Assembly: GCF_019038595.1 (NCBI RefSeq)
Contig: NZ_JAHOPF010000004.1
Span: forward strand, 1-64,000
Direction: 5' to 3'
Origin: Kaistella soli
GTDB lineage: Bacteria; Bacteroidota; Bacteroidia; Flavobacteriales; Weeksellaceae
DNA: 64,000 nt
Under the pieces are notes generated by a model. That model made no database searches, was not told where the DNA came from, and was given only the letters and a program-made list of their open reading frames with translations. Shown piece by piece: positions 15,311 to 24,116 of this stretch. The position numbers were made by a program, and so were the translations under genes. Each line of letters begins with the position of its first letter. Within the stretch, counting starts at the first letter, position 1.

Positions 15311-16432
15311 TTAGAAGGCAGAGAAAAACTGAGTGTTTTTAAGCAGGTCAAAGTATTTAGTTTCAAGTTTCCGTGCATTGTCTTTAATATCATATCCTTT
15401 TTCTATGATGATTTCAGTGACGTCTTTTCTTCCGGAAACGTCAAGTGCCAGGATTTGTTGGGCCCATTCCTCAGCGGTTTTCCGGAGGGGAATCACGGTG
15501 ACATTTTCAGGCACCAAAACAGCTTCCCCAGGAATGCCATCTGAAATCACACAGTGAATTCCGGAAGCCTGCGCTTCCACCAGTGAAACAGGAAGGCCTT
15601 CAAACAGGGAAGGAAAAAGGAACACATCCATGGCCTGAAGGAGTTCATGCACATCGGAACGGGAACCAAGAAACGTCACTTTATCTTCAATCCCAAGCTT
15701 CTTTACTTTTGCCTCTATCTCCACCTTTAAATCCCCTTCACCAACTAGAAACAGATGTATGTGAGCTTGAATTTTGTTAAGCTCTGCTATTATTTCTAAT
15801 AAAAAAAAATGGTTTTTCTGAGGCTGAAATCTCGCAACATTCATTACCGCAAGTCCATCTTTAATAAAAAGTTTTTTTCGTATAGCCACTCTTTTTTCAG
15901 AATTAAATGCGAAATCATCACTATTTATCGCATTGGGGATTACTGAAAATTCTTTATTGCCATACATCCACTTACCGGCGTCAAGTCCACAGGCAAAAAG
16001 TACATTAGCAACATTGGGGATTTTTGTGTTTAAATATTTACCAAAAATTACTTTTTTCCAGTCATCACGAAGTGAACTGATATGACTATGCATAATCCGG
16101 ACTGGTATGCCATGTTTTTTTCCGAACTTCAATGGGTAATATCCAAATGAGTTATTGTGAACATGTAAGATGTCGAACCTGTTTTTACCAAAAAATTCAT
16201 CCAGCTTTCTTAGGTATTTACTGAAGCCTGATACAGAAAAGGAAAGCGGCGGCATTCTATGGATAAAACCTCCATTTTCTAAAATTTCTTTTTCATACAT
16301 TCCATTGTTACGGTGAACTAGAAAATGGTATTCGAATTTAGCCCTGTCGGAATTTCTGAAATAATTTATCAGCATGGTTTCTAAACCACCACGATTTAGA
16401 ACCGTAAGAACATGCAAAACTTTTATTTTCAT
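15311..16432 (-). CDS. GT4 glycosyltransferase
   Basis: 373 residues. Starts VLHVLTVLNRGGLETMLINY, the glycine loop of GT4 enzymes. The C-domain has VARFQPQKNH and the motif EGLPVSLVEAQASG with the two conserved Glu. It is EpsF/Cap1-like in layout. The start codon overlaps the stop of the next upstream gene by one base, so the two transferases are coupled. Donor and acceptor cannot be told from the sequence. Confidence 0.88.
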   Translation of the reverse strand: MKIKVLHVLTVLNRGGLETMLINYFRNSDRAKFEYHFLVHRNNGMYEKEILENGGFIHRMPPLSFSVSGFSKYLRKLDEFFGKNRFDILHVHNNSFGYYPLKFGKKHGIPVRIMHSHISSLRDDWKKVIFGKYLNTKIPNVANVLFACGLDAGKWMYGNKEFSVIPNAINSDDFAFNSEKRVAIRKKLFIKDGLAVMNVARFQPQKNHFFLLEIIAELNKIQAHIHLFLVGEGDLKVEIEAKVKKLGIEDKVTFLGSRSDVHELLQAMDVFLFPSLFEGLPVSLVEAQASGIHCVISDGIPGEAVLVPENVTVIPLRKTAEEWAQQILALDVSGRKDVTEIIIEKGYDIKDNARKLETKYFDLLKNTQFFSAF

Positions 16433-17514
16433 TATTTTATATAAAGCGATTCATATAGCTGTATGTAATTCTTTACCATTTTCTCTACATCATAATCATC
16501 TGCTTTTTTCATGCAGGACGTAACAGTGTTTCTGTACAGCTCTTTATCAGACATCAAACTTAAAATGACGTCAGCAAGTTCTTTTACATTTCCTCTTTCA
16601 AAAAGAAGACCTGCACCTTTAATAAAATCCAGACCTTCTACATTAGAAGCAACAAAAGGACGTCCGGAAGCCATGGCTTCCAATGCTGCCAAAGATAGAC
16701 CTTCAAAATGAGAACTTAATACAATGATATCGCTCATTTTCATCAGTTCAAAGATATCTTTTCTGTTTCCAAGAAAATTAATCCTACTGTTTACAGCTAA
16801 ATCATGTCCCATGCTTTCTAACGCTGCCCTTTTACTTCCGTCACCGGCCAGAATAAGAATATAATTATCCGGCAGCAGGTTCATTACTTTAATCACGGTT
16901 TCATGGTCTTTCTGCGCTTCCATTCTTGCAGGCATCAAAATCAAAATATCATCCGCATTATAACCAAATCCTTCTCTTGGTGCAGGCAGAGCAGATCGGA
17001 TATCTATAAGATTAATTCCATTTTCGATGATCGGCAAGTTGCTTTTATTCACCTTAAGGTTTCTCAGTACAAAATTCTGCACTTGACTGGTTAAGCAAAC
17101 AATTTTCACAAACCTTCTATACACCCACTTTTCAACGTACTTGAATAAAAAATGCGCAGCACGTCTGTTTTGGGAATTGTGTTCCGTGAAGATGACAGGA
17201 ACTGCTGAGCCAGAAATGAATTTCGCAACCGCCACAAAGTAAGAAGCGGGGAACATGTGTACATGGATAATATCATAATTTTCAAAATAGGGAATTATTC
17301 TTAAAACATTTCGGATATCCCACCTGTTTCCGTTGGTTAAAGAGAAGATTTCACCTTCAGAGTTCTGTTGCAAATCTTTGAGAAAGTCAGTTTCGGAACC
17401 GTCCAGTAAAAGCACATCGGTCTTTAGTCCGAGAGCATTAAAAGCCGGCACGGCATTCACAAGAAAGCGGGCACCTCCAGTTGGAAGACTGTCTATAATT
17501 TGTAAGACTTTCAT
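16432..17514 (-). CDS. GT4 glycosyltransferase
   Basis: 360 residues. N-terminal LQIIDSLPTGGARFLVN, middle FTEHNSQNRRA, C-domain MPARMEAQKDH and FEGLSLAALEAMASGRP with the E-x7-E motif. A standard GT-B enzyme of capsular repeat-unit assembly, coupled to the gene at 15311. Upstream of it lies a 37-codon truncated frame that separates it from the EpsG-like polymerase. Confidence 0.88.
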   Translation of the reverse strand: MKVLQIIDSLPTGGARFLVNAVPAFNALGLKTDVLLLDGSETDFLKDLQQNSEGEIFSLTNGNRWDIRNVLRIIPYFENYDIIHVHMFPASYFVAVAKFISGSAVPVIFTEHNSQNRRAAHFLFKYVEKWVYRRFVKIVCLTSQVQNFVLRNLKVNKSNLPIIENGINLIDIRSALPAPREGFGYNADDILILMPARMEAQKDHETVIKVMNLLPDNYILILAGDGSKRAALESMGHDLAVNSRINFLGNRKDIFELMKMSDIIVLSSHFEGLSLAALEAMASGRPFVASNVEGLDFIKGAGLLFERGNVKELADVILSLMSDKELYRNTVTSCMKKADDYDVEKMVKNYIQLYESLYIK

Positions 17515-17598
17515 GTTACGATTTCAAAATAAAATATATACTTTTTTTTATAATATCCATGAGGAAAATTCATTTGAAATAGTGCTATTTCTAATAAC

Positions 17599-17712
17599 TT
17601 ATGATGGCGGGCAATCAATGGAATCACCAAGATTATATAGGTCCGAAACCAGTTTGGCCATCCCTCCCAAATCGACTGGACGATGGTACAAATTTACTTT
17701 ATTGATAATCAT
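17599..17712 (-). pseudogene. 37-codon truncated gene coupled to the EpsG-like polymerase
   Basis: ATG at 17712-17710 overlaps the polymerase stop (ATGA), the usual coupling of true operon genes. The frame reads MIINKVNLYHRPVDLGGMAK, then LVSDLYNLGDS, and stops at TAA 17599-17601. The next 85 bases before the following transferase have no long frame. It looks like the first codons of a deleted operon gene, whose family I do not recognise. Confidence 0.4.
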
Positions 17713-18827
17713 CCTTTTAAAAACATAAAATAAGTGAATAAATAATAAGCAGCAATCACATAGGCTAAGCTGCGGTTCTGGGTCGCCGAAAAACGGTATT
17801 TCACAAAAGGATAAATAATCACCGGGGCCATCAGGAACCAGGACAGGTACGCGAATCGGTTACTGAACGCTGCACGGATCACCAGAATCCAGAAAGCATT
17901 GGCAATCATAAAGGTTCCCCAAAGGCGAATATAAAACTGATCTGTCAGCTTCTTTTTCAGTATAAAATACCAGCCGGCAAATACCGCTGAAGCGGAATAC
18001 AAAACAAAATCCCAACGGAAGCCGGTGGAAGAAAACGTAGTTCCTTCACTTTTTGCCAAATCCGAAACCGCATCAGCATTCAGGTAATCTGCCGCCCGCG
18101 TATCACCCCCCAGGCCAATACTTCCGAAGAGGTTGGTCCAGAACCCTCCTCCGGCAATGGATAACGGAATACACAGAAGCCAGATGTAAAAAAACATTTT
18201 AGGATTTTTAATGACACCCGCAGCAAAAAAAGCGGCTACGGGAATGATCAGCGAACTGTGCAGTCCAATGCTCACCGTAAATAAAAGATACATCAGCCAT
18301 TTGCGGTCATGGTAATAAATAAGTCCCCAAATAAAAACTGCCGTGGCCATCCCATTACGCAGTCCGTTAGTCCCATAGGACCAAAATGAAAAACTGGCAA
18401 TAAAAAGAAAAAAAGCATACAGCCAATAATGACCAAAATATTTTTTCGAAAACAGATAACACGGGATGACGTAGATCACATCTATTAGAAGAAAAAACAT
18501 GCTGGCAGGCATAATTTTTGCGCAAAAAATCATGAAATAATTAAACAGATAATCCTTAGTAATATCCATAGTGCCCCCCCCCTGAAGATGCGCATAGCCC
18601 TGATTGTAAATAACCATATCGCCAAATCTGAAGTTGACTGGTCGCATCCCTATATATGCGATCATGAGTACCACTAGTGCCAACCCCATTGTCTGGGACA
18701 ATGTTTTCACATTGGCATCCTGTAATGAGGACGAAGAAATAAGCACTACAGCAAGCATTACCATAACTGCCAGTAAAAAATGGTAGTAAATAAGAGTGTA
18801 AAGAGATGCCGGTATAAAATCAAACAT
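17709..18827 (-). CDS. EpsG-family polysaccharide polymerase (Wzy-type)
   Basis: 372 residues with about ten membrane spans. EpsG-type marks are MRPVNFRFGDMVIYNQGY in a periplasmic loop after the second span, GTNGLRNGMATAVFIWGL (about 148-165) and IGLHSSLIIP. Such proteins polymerise repeat units on the periplasmic side. It is one of two polymerase candidates in the window (other: 50966-52279). The start overlaps the stop of the acetyltransferase gene by one base (TAATG). Confidence 0.85.
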   Translation of the reverse strand: MFDFIPASLYTLIYYHFLLAVMVMLAVVLISSSSLQDANVKTLSQTMGLALVVLMIAYIGMRPVNFRFGDMVIYNQGYAHLQGGGTMDITKDYLFNYFMIFCAKIMPASMFFLLIDVIYVIPCYLFSKKYFGHYWLYAFFLFIASFSFWSYGTNGLRNGMATAVFIWGLIYYHDRKWLMYLLFTVSIGLHSSLIIPVAAFFAAGVIKNPKMFFYIWLLCIPLSIAGGGFWTNLFGSIGLGGDTRAADYLNADAVSDLAKSEGTTFSSTGFRWDFVLYSASAVFAGWYFILKKKLTDQFYIRLWGTFMIANAFWILVIRAAFSNRFAYLSWFLMAPVIIYPFVKYRFSATQNRSLAYVIAAYYLFTYFMFLKG

Positions 18828-19378
18828 TACTTCAATATTAATCTTGCTGGGTTTCCGACCGCCACCGCATATGCCGGTACATCTTTTACCACTACCGCAC
18901 CTGCTCCTATCACCGCACTGTCGCCGATATTTATCCCCCCAAGGACCGTGCAGTTGGCATGCAGTTCAACGTTATTGCCAATGACTGGTCTCCTGCCGTT
19001 TTTTTCACCTACTGTTACCAGATGGTTGATATAGCAATTTTCGCCCACCGACTGTGCATTGATAATAGTCGCATAGGGATGCGCCAATTTCAGACCGGCT
19101 CCTATCTTGGAATGGATATCAATAATAAAAGTTTCACTGCGCGGGTAAAATACCCGCAAGACTTTTGAAAAGAATCCTCCCACCCGGAAATAAAAAAGGG
19201 TTCTGAAATATTTACTGTTCATCAGGGCAAAAGATAAATCCAGAAGTTGGCCCAAGTGGGAAGTTTGCACTACCGGAGCACGGGCGTACAAATCTAACAG
19301 GATCACCTTACGCTGTGCCGAAAGCAGATAAAGCAATACATGGGGAGCGAAAATAATCAGGGATAAAAACCTAAGCAT
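18827..19378 (-). CDS. Serine-acetyltransferase-like hexapeptide enzyme
   Basis: 183 residues. An N-terminal helical part (about 1-80) is followed by a left-handed beta-helix of hexapeptide repeats ([59 protein letters not shown]). The CysE/WcaB-type motif HPYATIIN replaces the usual HxTGIVI block. It probably O-acetylates a sugar of the polymer rather than making cysteine, given its place between a polymerase and a GT4. Overlaps the upstream gene by 8 bases. Confidence 0.85.
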   Translation of the reverse strand: MLRFLSLIIFAPHVLLYLLSAQRKVILLDLYARAPVVQTSHLGQLLDLSFALMNSKYFRTLFYFRVGGFFSKVLRVFYPRSETFIIDIHSKIGAGLKLAHPYATIINAQSVGENCYINHLVTVGEKNGRRPVIGNNVELHANCTVLGGINIGDSAVIGAGAVVVKDVPAYAVAVGNPARLILK

Positions 19379-20474
19379 TTATTTTTTTTTCAAAAATAGT
19401 GTTTTTCCAAATATCCATCACGCTGTCAATATTATATTCCTGCGCATTCTGAATAGCTGCCTCTGACATTTCGATCAGGCTTTCGGGGTTATTTACCAGT
19501 TCATGTAAAGCTTGAGCAAACGCGTGTACATTATTAAGTTCTAACAGCACCCCATTTTTTCCATGATTAATAATATTCCGGGGACCCGTGGGTGAGTCAA
19601 ATGAAACGACTGGAACACCGCAAGACTGGGCTTCCAGAATGACCATAGGAAAACATTCCTGACCCGAAGTCATGAGCAGCACTTTGCTTGCAGCAAAGTC
19701 TCGCTGAATATCATCACTCTGACCCTTGAACAGAACAGTGCGGCTTAATTTTCTTCTGCCCACCATTTCCTGTATGACCTCAAAATACTCATTTCCGGTT
19801 TCCCCAAAGAGATGGAGCTCCCAGGATGGATTTTGAAGGTGAAAAATTTCCCATGCTTCTACCATCTTTTCAATCTGTTTCACCGGTGCAAAACGCAATG
19901 CCGCAACTGCAATATTTTTCCTTTCCGAAATGGGCTTTACTGCCTGTTTCGTGGGGATGACCGGGTTGGGGATGACCACTGTATCCGGCGAAGTGTAGAA
20001 TGTCTTTTCCTCTTTACTTAATACCACGAGATAGTCATAATACTTTTCTACCGCCTCGAAAATTCTTTCCTTAAAAGAGCGTTGCTGATAAAATTTTGAG
20101 TAATGAAACTCCTTGATGGTGGGAACGCCCGTTTTTAAAAACGGCAAAAGATAAGTCATGGGGATATGAGAAGCCACAAGGATAAAATCCGGCTTTTCCC
20201 TTTTGATGATCTGTAAGAGCCGTTTTTTATTAATCCACAGCTTCTTCAGGTTTTCGGGATGAAAAAAACTCAGTTCCCTTTTATAGTTAACGTCCAAATC
20301 AGCCCATTGGACAGCTTCAGAGAGCGTGTACACAGGAGGTAAATTATTTTGCTCGGTGCTGATTATTTTTACCTCATAGCCAAAAGTGTCTGTCCAGTAG
20401 TTCGCTTTCATGGCCACCAGTTTTTCAATACCCCCATGGGAATGCAGCTGATCGATGAGGATGAAGATTTTCAT
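19371..20474 (-). CDS. GT4 glycosyltransferase
   Basis: 367 residues: [19 protein letters not shown] at the start, [19 protein letters not shown] as the linker, and [19 protein letters not shown] with the conserved Glu pair. Closely related in pattern to the next gene upstream (20593): both have GGxEK/RV near the start and VVSFDxPxGPxxII near the C-terminus, so they may be old duplicates. The start is directly preceded by an AACCTN array. Confidence 0.88.
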   Translation of the reverse strand: MKIFILIDQLHSHGGIEKLVAMKANYWTDTFGYEVKIISTEQNNLPPVYTLSEAVQWADLDVNYKRELSFFHPENLKKLWINKKRLLQIIKREKPDFILVASHIPMTYLLPFLKTGVPTIKEFHYSKFYQQRSFKERIFEAVEKYYDYLVVLSKEEKTFYTSPDTVVIPNPVIPTKQAVKPISERKNIAVAALRFAPVKQIEKMVEAWEIFHLQNPSWELHLFGETGNEYFEVIQEMVGRRKLSRTVLFKGQSDDIQRDFAASKVLLMTSGQECFPMVILEAQSCGVPVVSFDSPTGPRNIINHGKNGVLLELNNVHAFAQALHELVNNPESLIEMSEAAIQNAQEYNIDSVMDIWKNTIFEKKINA

Positions 20475-20481
20475 TATAAGC

Positions 20482-20568
20482 TAAGGTTAAGGTTAAGGTT
20501 GAGGTTGAGGTTGAGGTTGAGGTTGAGGTTAAGGTTAAGGATGAGAATGAGAATGAGGGTTGAGGTTC
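20482..20568. repeat. AACCTN hexamer array 2
   Basis: On the plus strand about 11 units of GGTTAA/GGTTGA, decaying into GAATGA and GGATGA units. It fills nearly the whole gap between two GT4 genes. Confidence 0.85.
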
Positions 20569-20592
20569 TGTATATTTTAAACTTTCTGTTCT

Positions 20593-21684
20593 TTATAATA
20601 AAGATTTAAATAAACAGTTCCACTGTTGAACAATTACCTCCGGCCGGTAATTTTGTGCGGTCTTTCTTCCTTCGGTGCCCAAACGTTGTCTTAACTCTGC
20701 GCTGTTCATTAAAGTGGCCAGATGTTCGGACAACTTCTCCGTATTTCCGTTTTCTGCCAGAAAACCGTCTTTGCCGTCGGTAATAATATCGGCAGGCCCA
20801 TGCGGGCAGTCGAAACTCACCACCGGCAGTCCGCATGCCATGGCTTCAATAATGACCATGCCAAATCCTTCATAGCGTGAGCTTAGGACAAATACTGAAG
20901 ATTCCAGAAACCTGGCTTCAATATTCTTCTCCGGGGAGTGAAAAAAAACAGTCTCTGCAATACCCATCTTTTGCGCCAATGCTGGCAATTGCAACGATTC
21001 CTCTTTTTTTCCAAAGATATGCAATTCCCAGTCTTTTAATTTCGCAGGAAGTTGATTCCAGGACTCTAAAAGGAGATCGTACGCCTTCTGATAGCTCTGC
21101 TTCCCTACCGCAATGACTTTTCTGCGGTGAAGGGATGAAACCTGTTCAGGATAAAAAGGCAGAGGGTTTGGGATTACGACCAAATTGTTCAAATTCCATT
21201 CCTTTGTATTTCCGTCGGTCAGCACGACGAAGCGGTCAAATGATTTTGCTAACCGATTCATCATTCGGAACTTCAGGGAAGACATCAATTTTTCCAATTC
21301 ATTTTGTCCTTTCCCATTCTCAATCAACTGTGAAACATGCCTCTCATAAATAACCGGAATCTTATTTCCAATGATTTTAGGCAGAAAAAAACTTTTCAGC
21401 CCGTCGTCACAAACCGAAATCACATCAGGTTTAATTTCCTTTACTTTTCGGCGGATCCCACCCACATATTGCCTCAGGTAATGCAAAGTATTGCCCTCTA
21501 CGGAAACGGAATGCCTGCTGATCTGATCCGAAAAGTTAAAAAACGCGGATTTTCCTGCTTCGTTCAGACTGAGGAGATGCACTTCATACCCGTATTCCTC
21601 TGCAAGAAGCGAAGCTTTTACCGACAAGACCCTTTCGAGCCCGCCTGAACCGGTAATGCCATTAGTGATGTAGAGTAGTTTCAT
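20593..21684 (-). CDS. GT4 glycosyltransferase
   Basis: 363 residues. ITNGITGSGGLERVLSVKA at the N-terminus, VIYERHVSQL in the middle, VIAVGKQSYQKAYDLLLESW as the linker and RYEGFGMVIIEAMACGLP with the catalytic-site Glu pair. A GalNAc/Glc-type 1,4-transferase of the RgpB/AmsD style would look like this; the donor is not certain. AACCTN arrays lie on both sides of the gene. Confidence 0.88.
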   Translation of the reverse strand: MKLLYITNGITGSGGLERVLSVKASLLAEEYGYEVHLLSLNEAGKSAFFNFSDQISRHSVSVEGNTLHYLRQYVGGIRRKVKEIKPDVISVCDDGLKSFFLPKIIGNKIPVIYERHVSQLIENGKGQNELEKLMSSLKFRMMNRLAKSFDRFVVLTDGNTKEWNLNNLVVIPNPLPFYPEQVSSLHRRKVIAVGKQSYQKAYDLLLESWNQLPAKLKDWELHIFGKKEESLQLPALAQKMGIAETVFFHSPEKNIEARFLESSVFVLSSRYEGFGMVIIEAMACGLPVVSFDCPHGPADIITDGKDGFLAENGNTEKLSEHLATLMNSAELRQRLGTEGRKTAQNYRPEVIVQQWNCLFKSLL

Positions 21685-21688
21685 GGGC

Positions 21689-21729
21689 TGAGGTTAAGGT
21701 TAAGGTTAAGGTTAAGGTTGAGGATGAGG
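21689..21729. repeat. AACCTN hexamer array 3
   Basis: About six GGTTAA units and degenerate neighbours. It overlaps the 3' end of the GH88/GH105-like gene and supplies its last codons and its stop (TAA from the repeat). Confidence 0.85.
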
Positions 21730-22932
21730 CTTATCCTTCGAATGTACAAAACGCGGGTTTGCAGGAGGAGTTTGAAAATAAAGCGTCCTTAACACAAATC
21801 CCTGGGTAAAAGGCAAAATATCAAAATTTTGGGAATACACACCAATTCCCTTCGTGTCACCCTGAGAAAAATCAACCGCTCCTGATCTGCGGGTGACTGT
21901 CATCAGATACTTGAGCGCTTTTTCTCTTGCTACAAGACACTGTTCTGCAATCTCAGGAATTTCTGAAGCAAGGGTGAAAAACCAGATCAGTGTAGCCGCA
22001 GTACTCGAATCCAGGCGGGAACCTTTATCAAAAAGCAACCAATGGAAACCCCCATTTTCTTGCTGCAATTTTATCGCGGAGTTGGCCGTGGCTATAACCA
22101 TTTTCTCCAGATCTTTTTTGTGGGGATGGTTTTCAGGCAGGGCATACCAGGTGTCAATGAGTCCGATGACGTACCAGCCCAGTCCTCTCCCCCAGCCAAA
22201 CAGCCCTGTAGGGATTTTAGTCTCGACATGATAAGTATGACATGGAATGTTTTCCTGAGTCATCAAGCCGTATTTCTGGTATTCGGTGATCTGTTTTACT
22301 GCGAGTTCAACAGCCTCAGGAATCCCGAACTTATAACCATAATTCACCAAAAAAGGACAGATAAATCCTATGGTGTCCACAAAGCGATATTGCCGCACAT
22401 GGTTTTTGTAAGCGACTGTACCGTCTTCTCCTTTTAAAGAAAGAATCATCTGCCAGGTTTCATCAAACGCTGATCTGTATTTTACATGATCGATAAAATC
22501 TACGTTTAAAAAAGCATACGCCAGGATGGCATGGTCGCTATCGGTAGGTTTTTCTTTCCACCCTCCCGCTGCAGTCATTTTTTTAGACACAAAACGCTCT
22601 GTTTGCTTTTGGGTCTCAGCATCGCCGGTTTTTTTGTAGTATTCCGTGAGGCCCAATATCAAAGCCGCTTCCTGCCAGGACTGTATGGCCGACCGTTGAT
22701 AATTGCCTTTCAGGATATCGATGATGATGAGCCGATGGTTGTCGGTTAGTCTAATAATAGGGGTATTGAGGAGCCATTTTCTGGACAGCGTGAGCACTTT
22801 CTGCTGCCATAAATCTCTATTGTTAAAGCGCCCGATTTTAATACGACTTTGCCAGGTGTTGAACTGGGGAATAAAATCAATAAAAAAAATGATAATCACT
22901 GTAAAGACAATGAGCAACAGGATAGCATCCAT
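21712..22932 (-). CDS. Membrane-anchored GH88/GH105-like unsaturated glycan hydrolase
   Basis: 406 residues. Residues about 3-22 are a membrane anchor (AILLLIVFTVIIIFFIDFI). The rest is an alpha/alpha-barrel like unsaturated glucuronyl/rhamnogalacturonyl hydrolases: the block PTDSDHAILAYAFL, the FVDTIGFICPFLVNYG region and GLFGWGRGLGWYVIGLIDT. Known members remove 4,5-unsaturated uronic acids produced by polysaccharide lyases. In a biosynthesis locus it could trim or release polymer at the membrane. The last residues (KPHPQP) and the stop come from an AACCTN array. The start overlaps the next GT4 stop by one base. Confidence 0.75.
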   Translation of the reverse strand: MDAILLLIVFTVIIIFFIDFIPQFNTWQSRIKIGRFNNRDLWQQKVLTLSRKWLLNTPIIRLTDNHRLIIIDILKGNYQRSAIQSWQEAALILGLTEYYKKTGDAETQKQTERFVSKKMTAAGGWKEKPTDSDHAILAYAFLNVDFIDHVKYRSAFDETWQMILSLKGEDGTVAYKNHVRQYRFVDTIGFICPFLVNYGYKFGIPEAVELAVKQITEYQKYGLMTQENIPCHTYHVETKIPTGLFGWGRGLGWYVIGLIDTWYALPENHPHKKDLEKMVIATANSAIKLQQENGGFHWLLFDKGSRLDSSTAATLIWFFTLASEIPEIAEQCLVAREKALKYLMTVTRRSGAVDFSQGDTKGIGVYSQNFDILPFTQGFVLRTLYFQTPPANPRFVHSKDKPHPQP

Positions 22933-24116
22933 TAGTTTTCGATTAAAATATACAATTTTTGAATTTCATGCTCTGTACCCCAACTTTGTGAATTCAAAAC
23001 CAAGGTGATTTTCTCTAAATAGTCGAAATCACTGAAACATTTCATAATCCCTTTTGCAAGTGAATGGGGATTCATTTCGACAATCATCCCGTTTACATCA
23101 TGATCGATCTGGTCTTTTGCGGTGCTGAAATTGGTTAAAACAATAGGTTTTCCTAATATTTTGGCCTCATCGACCGCTATCGATTTGCCTTCGAAACGAG
23201 AGGGCTGAACAAATGTTTTTGCCTGTCGGATATAAGGATAAGGATTTTCTTTTAAACCTAGAAGGGTAAAATAGTCTTCCAGTTCATATTTAAGAACTAA
23301 AGACTCTAAATGCGTCCGTTCACTCCCCTCCCCGATAATATACCAATGAAAGTCTATCTTTCTGTTCACTAAAATCCTAGCTGCTTCGATGGCCAAATCG
23401 AAACCTTTTTGGGGTTCGAGCCTCCCAACCGAGACGATCGCATTTTCCGAAATACTTACGCTATCCTTACTCAATTGCTGCACTAAAGCTGCGGATACGA
23501 TGTTGGGAATGAATTTGACTTTATCAGCTTCATCGGGAAATTCATTTTCCAGAACCCTTGCACATTCTTCCGAAACTGTTGCGATATAATGTAATTCCCG
23601 AAAGTAAGGAGCATCAATCGTTTTATTTAATTTCAGTTGGTTATAATCGTTGTGAATAAAACCAATTTTTGTTTTTGCCAAAACTCGATCGACAATAAAA
23701 TAATTTGGATTTTTTTCTAAAAACCCGATGGCTGCGTCATACTTCTTTTTTAGAGGCGACAAGGTTTTTGACAAAGGCTTCCAGCTCAATTGTTCTGCCT
23801 CGGCAGGACTTTTGGCCTTTTTTACGACATTCTTAAATTGAATCCTTCTATAAATGACCTCCCAACTCCCGTTAACTAAATTTTCTTTCAGCACCTGCGA
23901 AAAAGGCATATCAAAATACCTATAGTTTTCAGGTTCCGGCAATATATTGACTTGTTGTGGCACCTGTTTAAGAAACAGCCCTTCTTTCTTAAAAAGTAAC
24001 AGGTCTATATTGTATCTGTCATAATCCATTACCTGCAGCAAGGAGACCAGTGCTTTTTCTGCACCGCCCACGTTCAGATTATTCATTACAAAAAGGATGT
24101 CTTTTTTCTCACTCAT
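22932..24116 (-). CDS. GT4 glycosyltransferase, tandem paralogue 1
   Basis: 394 residues. FVMNNLNVGGAEKALVSLL at the start, AKTKIGFIHNDYNQL, VSVGRLEPQKGFDLAIEAAR and FEGKSIAVDEAKILGKPIV. Unlike most GT4 enzymes the second half of the E-x7-E motif reads AVDEAKILG, a variant shared with its neighbour at 24109. The overlap with that gene's stop is 8 bases. The two proteins align along their whole length, so they are a tandem duplication. Confidence 0.9.
   Translation of the reverse strand: MSEKKDILFVMNNLNVGGAEKALVSLLQVMDYDRYNIDLLLFKKEGLFLKQVPQQVNILPEPENYRYFDMPFSQVLKENLVNGSWEVIYRRIQFKNVVKKAKSPAEAEQLSWKPLSKTLSPLKKKYDAAIGFLEKNPNYFIVDRVLAKTKIGFIHNDYNQLKLNKTIDAPYFRELHYIATVSEECARVLENEFPDEADKVKFIPNIVSAALVQQLSKDSVSISENAIVSVGRLEPQKGFDLAIEAARILVNRKIDFHWYIIGEGSERTHLESLVLKYELEDYFTLLGLKENPYPYIRQAKTFVQPSRFEGKSIAVDEAKILGKPIVLTNFSTAKDQIDHDVNGMIVEMNPHSLAKGIMKCFSDFDYLEKITLVLNSQSWGTEHEIQKLYILIEN

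Noticed and set aside
20482-20568. Telomere-like sequence
   Set aside because: The hexamer resembles telomere repeats, but it is internal, degenerate and repeated at four places, including inside a coding frame.
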